64,000 nucleotides of DNA from Azotobacter bryophylli (GCF_042643485.1 NZ_JBHRSJ010000031.1:124001-188000), one strand, 5' to 3'. Positions 26,397 to 37,106 are shown, counted from the first letter of the stretch. The notes: generated from the sequence alone by a model not told the origin. Numbers and translations: made by a program.

Positions 26397-26882
26397 TCAG
26401 CGGTAGATCTTGTGCAGCAGCCCGATCAGCTGCTGGCGCTCCTCGGCGCTGAGCGCGGCGGTGGCCTCCTGGTCGCTCTGCGCGGCCACCTCGTGCAGCT
26501 CCCGGAGCAGCGTCTCGCCGGCCTTGCTGAGGAAGATGCCGTAGGAGCGCTTGTCCGGCTTGCAGCGCACCCGCACCGCCAGCCCGCGGCTCTCCAGCTT
26601 GTTCAAAAGGACCACCGCCTGCGGCGGTTCGATGGCCAGCGCGCGGGCCAGGTCGGCCTGCATCAGGCCGGGGTTCTGCTGGATGATCGCCAGGGCGGTG
26701 AACTGCGCCGGCCGCAGGTCGAAGGCCACGAGGCGGCTGACCAGGTGCTGGAAGACCTTGAGCTGGGCGCGGCGCAGGGCATAGCCGAGCAGGTCGTCGA
26801 GGGAGCTGTCCAGCGGGCCGTCGGCCGGTTGGGCGATGGCCTGCGGAGCGACGGCCGGGGAGGGGCTGGACTTGCTGGACAT
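26397..26882 (-). CDS. MarR-family regulator of hydroxycinnamate catabolism (FerR/HcaR-like)
   Basis: This 161-residue MarR protein starts with a disordered Ser/Pro/Ala-rich stretch of about 30 residues, then a helical dimer region (LDDLLGYALRRAQLKVFQHL) and a winged helix (LMQADLARALAIEPPQAVVLLNKLESRGLAVRVRCKPDKRSYGIFLS). MarR repressors in ferulate and coumarate clusters sense the CoA thioester. The start at 26882 is chosen because upstream frame residues have no family similarity and the operator lies just before it. The candidate operator 20 bp upstream, matching two other sites in the island, suggests autorepression plus control of transporter and operon. It is divergent from fadBA. Confidence 0.85.
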   Translation of the reverse strand: MSSKSSPSPAVAPQAIAQPADGPLDSSLDDLLGYALRRAQLKVFQHLVSRLVAFDLRPAQFTALAIIQQNPGLMQADLARALAIEPPQAVVLLNKLESRGLAVRVRCKPDKRSYGIFLSKAGETLLRELHEVAAQSDQEATAALSAEERQQLIGLLHKIYR

Positions 26883-26900
26883 GGGCGTGCGCTGCTTCCG

Positions 26901-26921
26901 ATTAGTTAACCTGCATAAAAA
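26901..26921 (-). promoter_or_regulatory. Candidate autoregulatory MarR operator
   Basis: Read on the minus strand this holds TTAACTAAT (26901-26909) preceded by TTTTTATGCAGG. The 9-mer is identical to that at 14120-14128, and its last eight bases differ at no more than one position from the ech site. Its place 19 bp before the MarR start codon fits autoregulation. It lies about 260 bp from fadB. Confidence 0.6.
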
Positions 26922-27170
26922 TTCTGCAGTGCCCGGCGCCCGGAGGCAATCTTTCGCCGCTGCCGGCCCTTGCCCGAGGGAGCGGGCAGGTGCCGGATGC
27001 GCGCATGAGCCGTTGTCGGACATTGCCCGGCGGCCATGCCCGATGGCCGGCCCCGTGCCGTGCAACTATCCTGAAACCGGCACTGGCCGAATCTGTCCGC
27101 AGAATGCGCGGCTACGGCGTCGGTTGGCGTAACGCGCGGCCGGTTCAGCTTCCACTGGGAGAATCAGTCG

Positions 27171-29318
<2,148 letters not shown>

Positions 29319-29335
29319 GCCCAGGGGAACCATCC

Positions 29336-30511
29336 ATGAGTCTGAATCCGAGAGATGCCGTCATCGTCGATGCCGGTCGCACCCCCATGGGCCGCTCCAA
29401 GGGCGGCATGCATCGCTCCACCCGGGCGGAGAACCTGTCGGCCCAGCTGATCACCGCGCTGCTGGCGCGCAACCCGCAGATCGATCCGGCGGAGGTCGAG
29501 GACGTCATCTGGGGCTGCGTCAACCAGACCCTGGAGCAGGGCTGGAACATCGCGCGCATGGCTGCCCTGCTGACGCCGATCCCCCACAGCAGCGGCGCGC
29601 AGACCGTCAGCCGCCTGTGCGGCTCCTCCATGAGTGCGCTGCACACCGCGGTGCAGGCGATCCAGACCGGCAACGGCGAGGTCTTCGTCGTCGGCGGCGT
29701 CGAGCACATGGGCCATCTGCCGATGACCCACGGGGTCGATCCCAATCCGCGGCTGTCCCTGCACGTGGCCAAGGCCGCGGGCATGATGGGGCTGACCGCG
29801 GAGATGCTCGGGCGCATGCACGGCATCAGCCGTCAGCAGCAGGACGCCTTCGCCGTGCGTTCCCACCGTCTGGCGCACCAGGCCACGGTGGAGGGTCGCT
29901 TCAGGGACGAGATCGTTCCCACCGAGGGCCATGACCAGGACGGATTTCTCCGGCTGTTCGATTACGACGAGACCATCCGCCCGGACACCACCCTGGAAAG
30001 CCTGGCCGCGCTCAAGCCGGTGTTCGATCCGAAGAACGGCAGCGTGACCGCCGGGACCTCCTCGCAGATCACCGACGGCGCTTCCTGCATGATCGTGATG
30101 TCCGCCCAGCGCGCCCGGGATCTCGGCATCCAGCCGCTGGCGGTGGTGCGGGCCATGGCGGTGGCCGGCGTCGATCCGTCGATCATGGGCTACGGTCCGG
30201 TGCCGGCGACCTGGAAGGTGCTGCAGCGTGCCGGCCTCACCATGGGCGACATGGACTACGTCGAACTCAACGAGGCCTTCGCCGCCCAGGCGCTGCCCGT
30301 GCTCAAGGATCTCGAACTGCTCGACAGACTCGACGAGAAGGTCAACCTGCACGGCGGCGCCATCGCCCTGGGCCATCCTTTCGGTTGCTCGGGCACGCGG
30401 ATCTGCGGCACCCTGTTGCACATCATGCGGCAGCGGGGCGGCCGTTTCGGCCTGGCGACCATGTGCATCGGCCTCGGGCAGGGCATCAGCACCGTGTTCG
30501 AGCGGGTGTGA
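29336..30511 (+). CDS. fadA: 3-Ketoacyl-CoA thiolase FadA
   Basis: FadA cleaves 3-ketoacyl-CoA to acetyl-CoA and a shortened acyl-CoA as beta subunit of the beta-oxidation complex. The 391-residue sequence carries the nucleophile Cys95 (SRLCGSSMSAL), the histidine motif NLHGGAIALGHPFGCSGTR and the second cysteine in LATMCIGLGQG. Length and the AGRTPMGRSKGGMHRSTRAE N-terminal segment are typical of FadA rather than acetoacetyl-CoA thiolase. It is spaced 17 bases from fadB with CAGGGGAA as ribosome binding site, and a strong hairpin follows the stop. Confidence 0.97.
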   Translation: MSLNPRDAVIVDAGRTPMGRSKGGMHRSTRAENLSAQLITALLARNPQIDPAEVEDVIWGCVNQTLEQGWNIARMAALLTPIPHSSGAQTVSRLCGSSMSALHTAVQAIQTGNGEVFVVGGVEHMGHLPMTHGVDPNPRLSLHVAKAAGMMGLTAEMLGRMHGISRQQQDAFAVRSHRLAHQATVEGRFRDEIVPTEGHDQDGFLRLFDYDETIRPDTTLESLAALKPVFDPKNGSVTAGTSSQITDGASCMIVMSAQRARDLGIQPLAVVRAMAVAGVDPSIMGYGPVPATWKVLQRAGLTMGDMDYVELNEAFAAQALPVLKDLELLDRLDEKVNLHGGAIALGHPFGCSGTRICGTLLHIMRQRGGRFGLATMCIGLGQGISTVFERV

Positions 30512-30512
30512 A

Positions 30513-30546
30513 GATCGCCCGGCCGGCGCAGGCCGGCCGGGCGATC
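30513..30546 (+). terminator. Strong hairpin after fadBA
   Basis: A perfect 15-bp stem GATCGCCCGGCCGGC / GCCGGCCGGGCGATC with a 4-base loop starts 1 base after the fadA stop. There is no T tract, but its stability and position argue for operon termination or 3' end protection. Confidence 0.65.
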
Positions 30547-30662
30547 GGTGTCCGCGGGTTTCGCCGCCGCACTCGTTGCCGCGTCATTTCGTCTCCCCCG
30601 GAGCGGGCGAGCTGAGCTTGTCCGCTGCCCTGCGTATTTCCCGTCCAGCCGAGAGAAAGATC

Positions 30663-30899
30663 ATGACTGTACAACCCGGTCTCTACCGCCATTACAAGGG
30701 TGCCGAATACCGCGTGTTCGGGGTGGCGCGGCATTCCGAGACGGAGGAGGAGCTGGTGGTCTATCAGGCGCTTTACGGCGAATTCGGGCTGTGGGTCAGG
30801 CCGCTCTCGATGTTCGTCGAGAGCGTCGAGGTTGACGGACGGACGGTGCCGCGCTTTGCTTTGATCCGTGCCGAATCTCCGGTTTTCCCGCAACCCTGA
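30663..30899 (+). CDS. DUF1653 domain protein
   Basis: This 78-residue cytoplasmic protein matches the DUF1653 family: MTVQPGLYRHYKGAEYRVFG, then SETEEELVVYQALYG and LWVRPLSMFVESVEVDG. The fold is small and beta-rich and the function is unknown. The start at 30663 has a GAGAGAAAG leader. It lies 150 bp after fadA and 240 bp before topA. The same order is kept in other pseudomonads, which supports a real gene. Confidence 0.85.
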   Translation: MTVQPGLYRHYKGAEYRVFGVARHSETEEELVVYQALYGEFGLWVRPLSMFVESVEVDGRTVPRFALIRAESPVFPQP

Positions 30900-31138
30900 A
30901 TGGCGCTTGCGCTTGACCGCACGTCGGCCGCCACTATATATAGCGCCGGGTCAACAGGTCGCGAAACACTGCCGCGTAGCCGATAGCGCATGGAAAATGG
31001 CTTCAAAATGCCGATTTATAGTGCTTAAGCCGCATTTTTCAGCCATTTTTGCCTTGTCCTGGCGGCCTCTCCGGGTTTGTCGACGGCCTCTCGGACGTCT
31101 CCTGCCTCCCTTTTCTCGAATTAGGAACTAACCGATCC

Positions 31139-33745
31139 ATGGGCAAATCGCTGGTCATCGTGGAATCCCCGGCCAAGGCCAAGACCATCAACAAGTACCT
31201 GGGCAACCAGTACGTGGTGAAGTCGAGCATCGGCCACATCCGTGACCTTCCCACCAGCGGCTCGGCCAGCACCGCCAAGGAACCGGCCAAGCGCGGCAAG
31301 AGCGCGGCGGAAGCGCCGGCGTTGTCGCCCAAGGAGAAGGCCAAGCGCCAGCTGTTCGCCCGCATGGGCGTCGATCCCGAGCACGGCTGGAAAGCCCATT
31401 ACGAGGTCCTGCCGGGCAAGGAGAAGGTCGTCGAAGAGCTGCGCCGTCTGGCCAAGGAAGCCGACACCATCTATCTGGCCACCGACTTGGACCGCGAGGG
31501 GGAGGCCATCGCCTGGCACCTGCGCGAGTCCATCGGCGGCGACGACGATCGCTACAAGCGTGTGGTGTTCAACGAGATCACCAAGAAGGCGATCCAGGAA
31601 GCCTTCGCCCATCCCGGCGAGCTGGACATCAACCGGGTCAACGCCCAGCAGGCGCGGCGTTTTCTCGATCGCGTGGTCGGCTACATGGTTTCGCCGCTGC
31701 TCTGGCAGAAGATCGCCCGCGGCCTGTCCGCCGGCCGCGTGCAGTCGGTGGCGGTCAAGCTGATCGTCGAGCGCGAGCGCGAGATCCGTGCCTTCATCCC
31801 GGAAGAGTTCTGGGAGATTCACGCCGACCTGGCCACCACGAAGGGCGCCAAGGTCCGCTTCGAAGTGGCACGGGAGAACGGCGAGGCCTTCAAGCCGATC
31901 AACGAGGCCCAGGCCATGGCCGCGCTGGAGCGGCTCAAGTCTTCGAGCTACACCGTGGCCAAGCGCGAGGACAAGCCGACCCGCAGCAAGCCCACGGCGC
32001 CCTTCATCACCTCGACTCTGCAGCAGGCGGCGAGCAACCGGCTCGGCTTCTCGGTGAAGAAGACCATGATGATGGCCCAGCGCCTGTACGAGGCCGGCTA
32101 CATCACCTACATGCGTACCGATTCGACCAACCTCTCGGCCGATGCCGTGGCCATGGCCCGTGGCTTCATCGAGAGCGAGTTCGGCGACAAGTATCTGCCG
32201 GCCGCGCCGAACGTCTACACCAGCAAGGAAGGCGCCCAGGAGGCGCACGAGGCGATCCGCCCCTCCGACGTCAACCTGCGCCCGGCCCAGCTGTCCGGCA
32301 TGGAGCGCGACGCCGAGCGCCTCTACGACCTGATCTGGCGCCAGTTCGTCGCCTGCCAGATGCCGCCGGCGGAATACCTGTCGACCAGCGTCAGCGTCGC
32401 CGCGGGCGCCTTCGAGCTGCGCGCCAAGGGTCGCATCCTCAAGTTCGACGGCTACACCCGCGTGCTGCCGCAGCTGGCCAAGCCCGGCGAAGACGACGTG
32501 CTGCCGGACATGACCGAGGGCGATCTGCTCGAGCTGCTCAAGCTCGATCCCAGCCAGCACTTCACCAAGCCGCCGGCCCGCTACAGCGAAGCCAGCCTGG
32601 TCAAGGAGATGGAGAAGCGCGGGATCGGTCGTCCGTCCACCTACGCGGCGATCATCTCGACCATCCAGGAACGCGGCTACGTGACCCTGCACAACCGCCG
32701 CTTCTACTCGGAGAAGATGGGCGACATCGTCACCGAGCGTCTCTCGGAAAGCTTCGCCAACCTGATGGACTACGGGTTCACCGCCGGCATGGAGGAGAAC
32801 CTGGACGACGTGGCCCAGGGCGAGCGCGACTGGAAGCACCTGCTCGACGAGTTCTATGGCGATTTCCGGAAGAAGCTCGAGGTCGCCGAGTCCAGCGAAG
32901 CGGGCATGCGCGCCAACCAGCCGACCCTGACCGACATTCCCTGCCGCGAATGCGGCCGTCCGATGATGATCCGCACCGCCTCGACCGGCGTGTTCCTCGG
33001 CTGTTCGGGCTATAGCCTGCCGCCCAAGGAGCGCTGCAAGTCGACCATCAACCTGATCCCCGGGGACGAGATCGCCGAGGACGACGAGGGCGAGTCGGAG
33101 TCCCGCCTGCTACGCAACAAGCGTCGCTGCGCGAAGTGCGGCACGGCGATGGATGCCTACCTGCTCGACGAGAAGCACAAGCTGCACATCTGCGGCAACA
33201 ACCCGGACTGCTCCGGCTACGAGATCGAGGAAGGCCAGTTCCGCATCAAGGGCTACGAAGGACCGAGCCTGGAGTGCGACAAGTGCGGCAGCGAGATGCA
33301 ACTGAAGACCGGCCGTTTCGGCAAGTTCTTCGGCTGCACCAATCCCGCCTGCAAGAACACCCGCAAGCTCTTGAAGAGCGGCGAGCCGGCGCCGCCGAAG
33401 ATGGATGCGGTGAAGATGCCCGAGCTCCGGTGCGAGAAGGTCGACGACACCTACGTGCTGCGCGACGGCGCCTCGGGCCTGTTTCTCGCCGCCAGCCAGT
33501 TCCCGAAGAATCGGGAAACCCGCGCTCCCCTGGTGCTCGAACTGCTGCCGCACCGGGACGAGATCGATCCGAAGTACCACTTCCTGCTGGACGCGCCGAC
33601 CAAGGACCCGGAAGGGCGCCCGGCGGTGATCCGCTTCAGCCGCAAGACCAAGGAGCAGTACGTGCAGAGCGAGGTGGAGGGCAAGCCCACCGGCTGGCGC
33701 GCCTTCTACAGCAACGGCGCGTGGCAGGTCGAGGACAAGCGCTGA
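31139..33745 (+). CDS. topA: DNA topoisomerase I
   Basis: TopA relaxes negative supercoils by single-strand passage. The 868-residue enzyme has a TOPRIM domain with the Mg2+ triad in ATDLDREGEAIAWHL (Asp116, Asp118, Glu120), the catalytic tyrosine Tyr324 in YITYMRTDST and the C-terminal zinc ribbons CRECGRPM, CAKCGTAM and CDKCGSEM...CTNPAC. The start at 31139 (MGKSLVIVESPAKA) is the universal family start; 30 upstream codons in frame are not conserved. An insertion of about 25 residues after GHIRDLPTSG is typical of Pseudomonas TopA. A stable hairpin follows the gene. Confidence 0.98.
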   Translation: MGKSLVIVESPAKAKTINKYLGNQYVVKSSIGHIRDLPTSGSASTAKEPAKRGKSAAEAPALSPKEKAKRQLFARMGVDPEHGWKAHYEVLPGKEKVVEELRRLAKEADTIYLATDLDREGEAIAWHLRESIGGDDDRYKRVVFNEITKKAIQEAFAHPGELDINRVNAQQARRFLDRVVGYMVSPLLWQKIARGLSAGRVQSVAVKLIVEREREIRAFIPEEFWEIHADLATTKGAKVRFEVARENGEAFKPINEAQAMAALERLKSSSYTVAKREDKPTRSKPTAPFITSTLQQAASNRLGFSVKKTMMMAQRLYEAGYITYMRTDSTNLSADAVAMARGFIESEFGDKYLPAAPNVYTSKEGAQEAHEAIRPSDVNLRPAQLSGMERDAERLYDLIWRQFVACQMPPAEYLSTSVSVAAGAFELRAKGRILKFDGYTRVLPQLAKPGEDDVLPDMTEGDLLELLKLDPSQHFTKPPARYSEASLVKEMEKRGIGRPSTYAAIISTIQERGYVTLHNRRFYSEKMGDIVTERLSESFANLMDYGFTAGMEENLDDVAQGERDWKHLLDEFYGDFRKKLEVAESSEAGMRANQPTLTDIPCRECGRPMMIRTASTGVFLGCSGYSLPPKERCKSTINLIPGDEIAEDDEGESESRLLRNKRRCAKCGTAMDAYLLDEKHKLHICGNNPDCSGYEIEEGQFRIKGYEGPSLECDKCGSEMQLKTGRFGKFFGCTNPACKNTRKLLKSGEPAPPKMDAVKMPELRCEKVDDTYVLRDGASGLFLAASQFPKNRETRAPLVLELLPHRDEIDPKYHFLLDAPTKDPEGRPAVIRFSRKTKEQYVQSEVEGKPTGWRAFYSNGAWQVEDKR

Positions 33746-33755
33746 TCCCGGCCTC

Positions 33756-33792
33756 GGCCGGGCAGGGGGCGAGCGCTTCCGACTGCCCGGCC
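33756..33792 (+). terminator. Hairpin after topA
   Basis: GGCCGGGCAG pairs with CTGCCCGGCC (10 bp) across a 17-base loop, starting 10 bases after the topA stop. No clear T tract follows, so termination is inferred from position. Confidence 0.5.
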
Positions 33793-33925
33793 GGCTTCCA
33801 TTCCCGAGACCTGTCCCGAAGGCGGCTCGTCCGCTCTCGGGCCGGGTTCGCCTTTCAGCTGTCCGTCGGCCCTGATCCCGTCGTCATGGGTATATAGTGG
33901 CCGCATTGATCCGGAGGGTGCCGTC

Positions 33926-34447
33926 ATGGCTCATGAGCTCTATACCCGTACCAACCAGAAAATCCATTTCGCCGGCCTGGCCCTCAAGGCCTGGCGTCAG
34001 GCCGAGGCGAGCGGGGGCATGAACGCCCAGGCGCTCATCCAGGCGGAACGCGAGGCCGTGCTCTTCCATCTGTACGGGGCGCTGCTAGGGCTCTGCCATG
34101 AGATCGCCGGTTTCTACCGTCTGCCCGAGGCCAGGTCCCCGCGCGTGGAACAATTGCTCAGCTCCGCGGTGCTGGAGGCGGCTCCGAGTCCGGAGTTGGC
34201 CGAGCTGGTTGAACTGGCCCAGCAACCGGAAACCTGGCTGGCGCAACTGCTGGCCGAACATGCCCGTCTGTTCCTGCCGCCGCAGGCGCCGAGCAAGGCC
34301 AAGGTCGATCCCTCTCTGCCGTTGATCGAGGCGGTCAGCCTGGACGAGGAGGAAGAGCGGGCCCTGAAGCCCGAGCAACTGGAAGAGTGGCGCCAGCATC
34401 TGAAAGACATGGCCTTGCGCTTCCGTGGGTCTCTGACCGAGTGGTGA
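33926..34447 (+). CDS. Conserved helical protein of the DUF6586 type
   Basis: This 173-residue protein begins MAHELYTRTNQKIHFAGLAL and is predicted to be nearly all helical, with an acidic C-terminal half (SLDEEEERALKPEQLEEWRQHL). It matches a conserved Pseudomonas family found directly downstream of topA, with no known function. No signal peptide or membrane helix is seen. The ATG follows GGAGG at the right distance. It is upstream of another small conserved gene and probably has its own promoter in the 130-bp space containing TATATAG. Confidence 0.82.
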   Translation: MAHELYTRTNQKIHFAGLALKAWRQAEASGGMNAQALIQAEREAVLFHLYGALLGLCHEIAGFYRLPEARSPRVEQLLSSAVLEAAPSPELAELVELAQQPETWLAQLLAEHARLFLPPQAPSKAKVDPSLPLIEAVSLDEEEERALKPEQLEEWRQHLKDMALRFRGSLTEW

Positions 34448-34618
34448 GCCGGCCCGGCCATTCTTCGGAGCGAGCCGGGGAGGGGCCTCGGCGCAGGCTT
34501 CTCGATCCTTCGCGCGAAGTGGGATTCTGTCGGGCGGCTTGGTCACCCCGGCATGAGGTATAGGGGCGAGCGGTTTCGACTGTTACAATGGCGGTCTTTT
34601 TTTGAAGAGCCGAGCCTT

Positions 34619-34852
34619 ATGCCTACCTCCTTCCTGGAAATCGTCGAACTGCCCGATGGTCGCATAGCACTGCGTCGCGCGGATGACGAGGAGGAATTGG
34701 TGATTCTCGACTTTTCCGAAAGCGCCAAGGAATTTTTGCAGGGCTACCACATCGAGGTTGCCAAGGCCATGCTCAACGTCGGCGTGCAGATGGCCGGGCG
34801 CCTGGCCTCGGGCGATTTTGACGACGAAGAGCTGCCGCGGGTCCTGCACTGA
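34619..34852 (+). CDS. Small conserved acidic protein, function unknown
   Basis: This 77-residue protein (MPTSFLEIVELPDGRIALRR ... DEEELPRVLH) is conserved in the same place, next to the sulA-lexA operon, in pseudomonads. It has an N-terminal beta strand pair and a C-terminal helix with many acidic residues. No motif gives a function. The ATG at 34619 is chosen over an upstream in-frame ATG because the conserved sequence begins there. It is convergent with sulA. Confidence 0.78.
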   Translation: MPTSFLEIVELPDGRIALRRADDEEELVILDFSESAKEFLQGYHIEVAKAMLNVGVQMAGRLASGDFDDEELPRVLH

Positions 34853-34981
34853 CCGGGGCTACCGATCGGGCTGCTCGCGGGCGAGCCTTCTTCCACGGTC
34901 CATGCATCCGATGCGATGCACGTCGTTTGCCCCCTCTCTCTTCCGCGCCCGGCAAGCCCTCGCTTCTCGGGGCGGAGCCGC

Positions 34982-35461
34982 TCACCCCAGACGGATATTC
35001 AGGCTCTGGGCATTGCCCAGGCTGGCCGCCTGCAGCAGCTTCCGGCGAGTCGCCTGATCCATCTGATTGAACCAGCTGATCACCGTGTGGCTGCGGCCCA
35101 GGCGCAGGGCCTCGCAGGTCAGTTCGGTGACGTCCTGCCCGGGGCGGGGTTGCAGCAGTAGGATGCGTTCGCGGTTCAGGCCTGCATCGCGCAACCAGCC
35201 CTGGGTCAGGCTGGCGGGAGGCGCGACCAGGGTGAGCCAGCGGCCGGCATCCCCCTGGCTCAGTTCGCGAAGGACGGGGGCCAGCAGAAACAGGCAATTT
35301 CCAGCGGCGCCGCGCAGGGTCAGTTCGCTGAAGGCATCCTGCTCCAGGATGCGAGAGGACTCCGTCTTCTCCTTCGCTCTCACCGCTCTCGGTTGAGCGA
35401 TGAAGGCTTCGAACAGGGATAGTTGGGACTGGGACGCTTGCACGGGCTGCTGGAACTGCAT
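34982..35461 (-). CDS. sulA: SOS cell division inhibitor SulA
   Basis: SulA binds FtsZ during the SOS response and halts septation. The 159-residue protein has the SulA/RecA-like core LVAPPASLTQGWLRDAGLN followed by GRSHTVISWFNQMDQATRRKLLQAA and the terminal SLNIRLG. The start at 35461 is fixed by a strong AGGAGG ribosome binding site. It begins 8 bases after the lexA stop, so it forms an operon with lexA and is controlled by the LexA boxes upstream of lexA. Length is close to the P. aeruginosa protein. Confidence 0.92.
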   Translation of the reverse strand: MQFQQPVQASQSQLSLFEAFIAQPRAVRAKEKTESSRILEQDAFSELTLRGAAGNCLFLLAPVLRELSQGDAGRWLTLVAPPASLTQGWLRDAGLNRERILLLQPRPGQDVTELTCEALRLGRSHTVISWFNQMDQATRRKLLQAASLGNAQSLNIRLG

Positions 35462-35469
35462 ATTGCCTC

Positions 35470-36081
35470 CTAGCGGCGAATCACGCCGACGCTCAAACCT
35501 TCGATGATGAGTTCCTGCTCTTTCAGATCGATTTCGATCGGTGCGAATTCGGGGTTCTCGGCGATCAGCCAGACCTTGTCGCCTTCGCGCTTGAAACGTT
35601 TGACGGTGACTTCGTCGTTCAGTCTGGCTACCACGATCTGCCCGTTGCGTGCTTCGCGGGTGGTGTGCACGGCCAGAAGGTCGCCGTCGTTGATCCCCAC
35701 GTCCTTCATGCTGGTGCCGTGCACGCGCAGCAGGTAATCGGCGCGAGGATGGAAGAAGCCGGGATCGATCCGGCAGGCTTCCTCGATGTGCTGTTGTGCG
35801 AGGATGGGGGCGCCGGCAGCCACCCGGCCGACGATCGGCAGGCCATCGGTCGTCTCGCTGTCGACTTCGGCGCCGGGAATGCGTATTCCGCGTGAGGCGC
35901 CCGGCGTCATTTCGATCGCGCCCTTGCGGGCCATCGCTTTCAGATGTTCTTCGGCGGCATTGGGCGATTTGAAGCCGAGCGCCTTGGCGATTTCCGCCCG
36001 GGTCGGAGGGTAGCCATTGTCTTCGAGGCAACGCTTGATGAAAGCGAGGATTTCGACTTGGCGGGGCGTCAGTTTGGACAT
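35470..36081 (-). CDS. lexA: LexA repressor
   Basis: LexA represses SOS genes and is inactivated by RecA-stimulated self-cleavage. The 203-residue protein has an N-terminal winged helix (PTRAEIAKALGFKSPNAAEEH), the cleavage site Ala89-Gly90 in RVAAGAPIL and the Ser124/Lys161 catalytic dyad (HGTSMKDVGI and TVKRFKREG). All are shifted by exactly five positions from E. coli numbering, as in Pseudomonas LexA. The start at 36081 is preceded by CAGGA and by LexA boxes, so it is autoregulated. It is cotranscribed with sulA. Confidence 0.97.
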   Translation of the reverse strand: MSKLTPRQVEILAFIKRCLEDNGYPPTRAEIAKALGFKSPNAAEEHLKAMARKGAIEMTPGASRGIRIPGAEVDSETTDGLPIVGRVAAGAPILAQQHIEEACRIDPGFFHPRADYLLRVHGTSMKDVGINDGDLLAVHTTREARNGQIVVARLNDEVTVKRFKREGDKVWLIAENPEFAPIEIDLKEQELIIEGLSVGVIRR

Positions 36082-36090
36082 GGGGCGGTC

Positions 36091-36125
36091 CTGGTTTTTT
36101 ATACAATGACTGGGATTATATACAG
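36091..36125 (-). promoter_or_regulatory. LexA boxes and promoter of lexA-sulA
   Basis: Read on the minus strand, CTGTATATAATCCCAG (plus 36110-36125) is a full CTG-N10-CAG SOS box and contains a TATAAT -10-like core. A second, degenerate box (plus CTG-N10-CAA, 36091-36106) follows closer to the start codon, as in the two-box arrangement of E. coli lexA. Confidence 0.85.
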
Positions 36126-36368
36126 CCCCTGCCGATTGGCAACCGTTCGGCTCCTTCGCTGTCCCCTGGGCAACCGGTAGCGGACTCGCCGGTCAACATC
36201 CCTTGCAGCGAACAGCTCGAGCAAGCTGGAAGTCTTCAGTATCGTCGTTGGCTTGGAGTGAGTACGGCAGCAATAGCGTCTTCACATCGGTAAGCCAGGA
36301 TGGGAGCATGGAGGGCGGCCAAGGACCGGTGCCTGAACAGGAACGATGCTCAGACAGGCGGAGGAAAC

Positions 36369-37106
36369 ATGACCTATTCGGAAACCGTCGAAAGGATCCT
36401 GGATACCGCGGAGAGGCTGTTCGCGGAGCGGGGGTTCAGCGAAACCTCGCTGCGCCTGATCACCAGCAGGGCCGGGGTCAATCTGGCTGCGGTCAACTAT
36501 CACTTCGGCTCGAAGAAGGCGCTGATCCAGGCGGTCTTCTCGCGTTTTCTCGGCCCCTTCAGTCTCAGTCTGGAGCGGGAGCTGGATCGCCGCCAGGCCG
36601 GCCAGGAATACCATCCCGGGCTCGAGGAACTGCTGGACATGCTGGTGGATCGGGCGCTGGCGGTGAAGCCGCGCAGCGGGAACGACCTTGCCACCTTCAT
36701 GCGGCTGGTCGGTCTGGCCTTCAGCCAGGGGCACGGATATCTGCGCAGTTACCTCGAGGACATGTACGGCAAGGTGTTCCGCCGCTACCTGCTGTTGCTG
36801 CAGCAGGCGGCTCCTGCCATTCCGCCCATCGAGCTATTCTGGCGGGCGCATTTCATGCTCGGCGCCGCCGTTTTCAGCATGTCCGGACTCAAGGCGCTGA
36901 CCCTGATGGCCGAGGAAAATTTCGGCGTGCAGACCTCCACCGAACAGCTATTGCGCCTGCTGGTGCCCTTCCTGGCCGCCGGCTTGCGTGCGGAGAGCGC
37001 CGTCCATGACGAGATGCTGGCCAGTGCCCGTCTCAAGACGCGCGACAAGGAGGCGGCGCCGATCCGGCGCATGCCGGACCCGGGCCTGATGGCCGGAGGA
37101 CGATAG
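36369..37106 (+). CDS. psrA: TetR-family regulator PsrA
   Basis: PsrA is a long-chain-fatty-acid-responsive TetR regulator that activates rpoS and represses fadBA in P. aeruginosa. The 245-residue protein has the N-terminal HTH (ERLFAERGFSETSLRLITSR then AGVNLAAVNYHFGSKKALIQAVF), followed by a helical ligand domain with GNDLATFMRLVGLAFSQGHG. The start at 36369 has GGAGGAAAC directly upstream; 23 codons above it are unrelated to the family. It is divergent from lexA-sulA. Its target operon fadBA is in this same window, 7 kb away. No clear GAAAC-N4-GTTTC operator was found upstream by eye. Confidence 0.92.
   Translation: MTYSETVERILDTAERLFAERGFSETSLRLITSRAGVNLAAVNYHFGSKKALIQAVFSRFLGPFSLSLERELDRRQAGQEYHPGLEELLDMLVDRALAVKPRSGNDLATFMRLVGLAFSQGHGYLRSYLEDMYGKVFRRYLLLLQQAAPAIPPIELFWRAHFMLGAAVFSMSGLKALTLMAEENFGVQTSTEQLLRLLVPFLAAGLRAESAVHDEMLASARLKTRDKEAAPIRRMPDPGLMAGGR

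Noticed and set aside
27066..27170. PsrA operator upstream of fadB
   Set aside because: A GAAAC half-site occurs near 27071, but I found no matching GTTTC partner at the known spacing, so I did not list a site.
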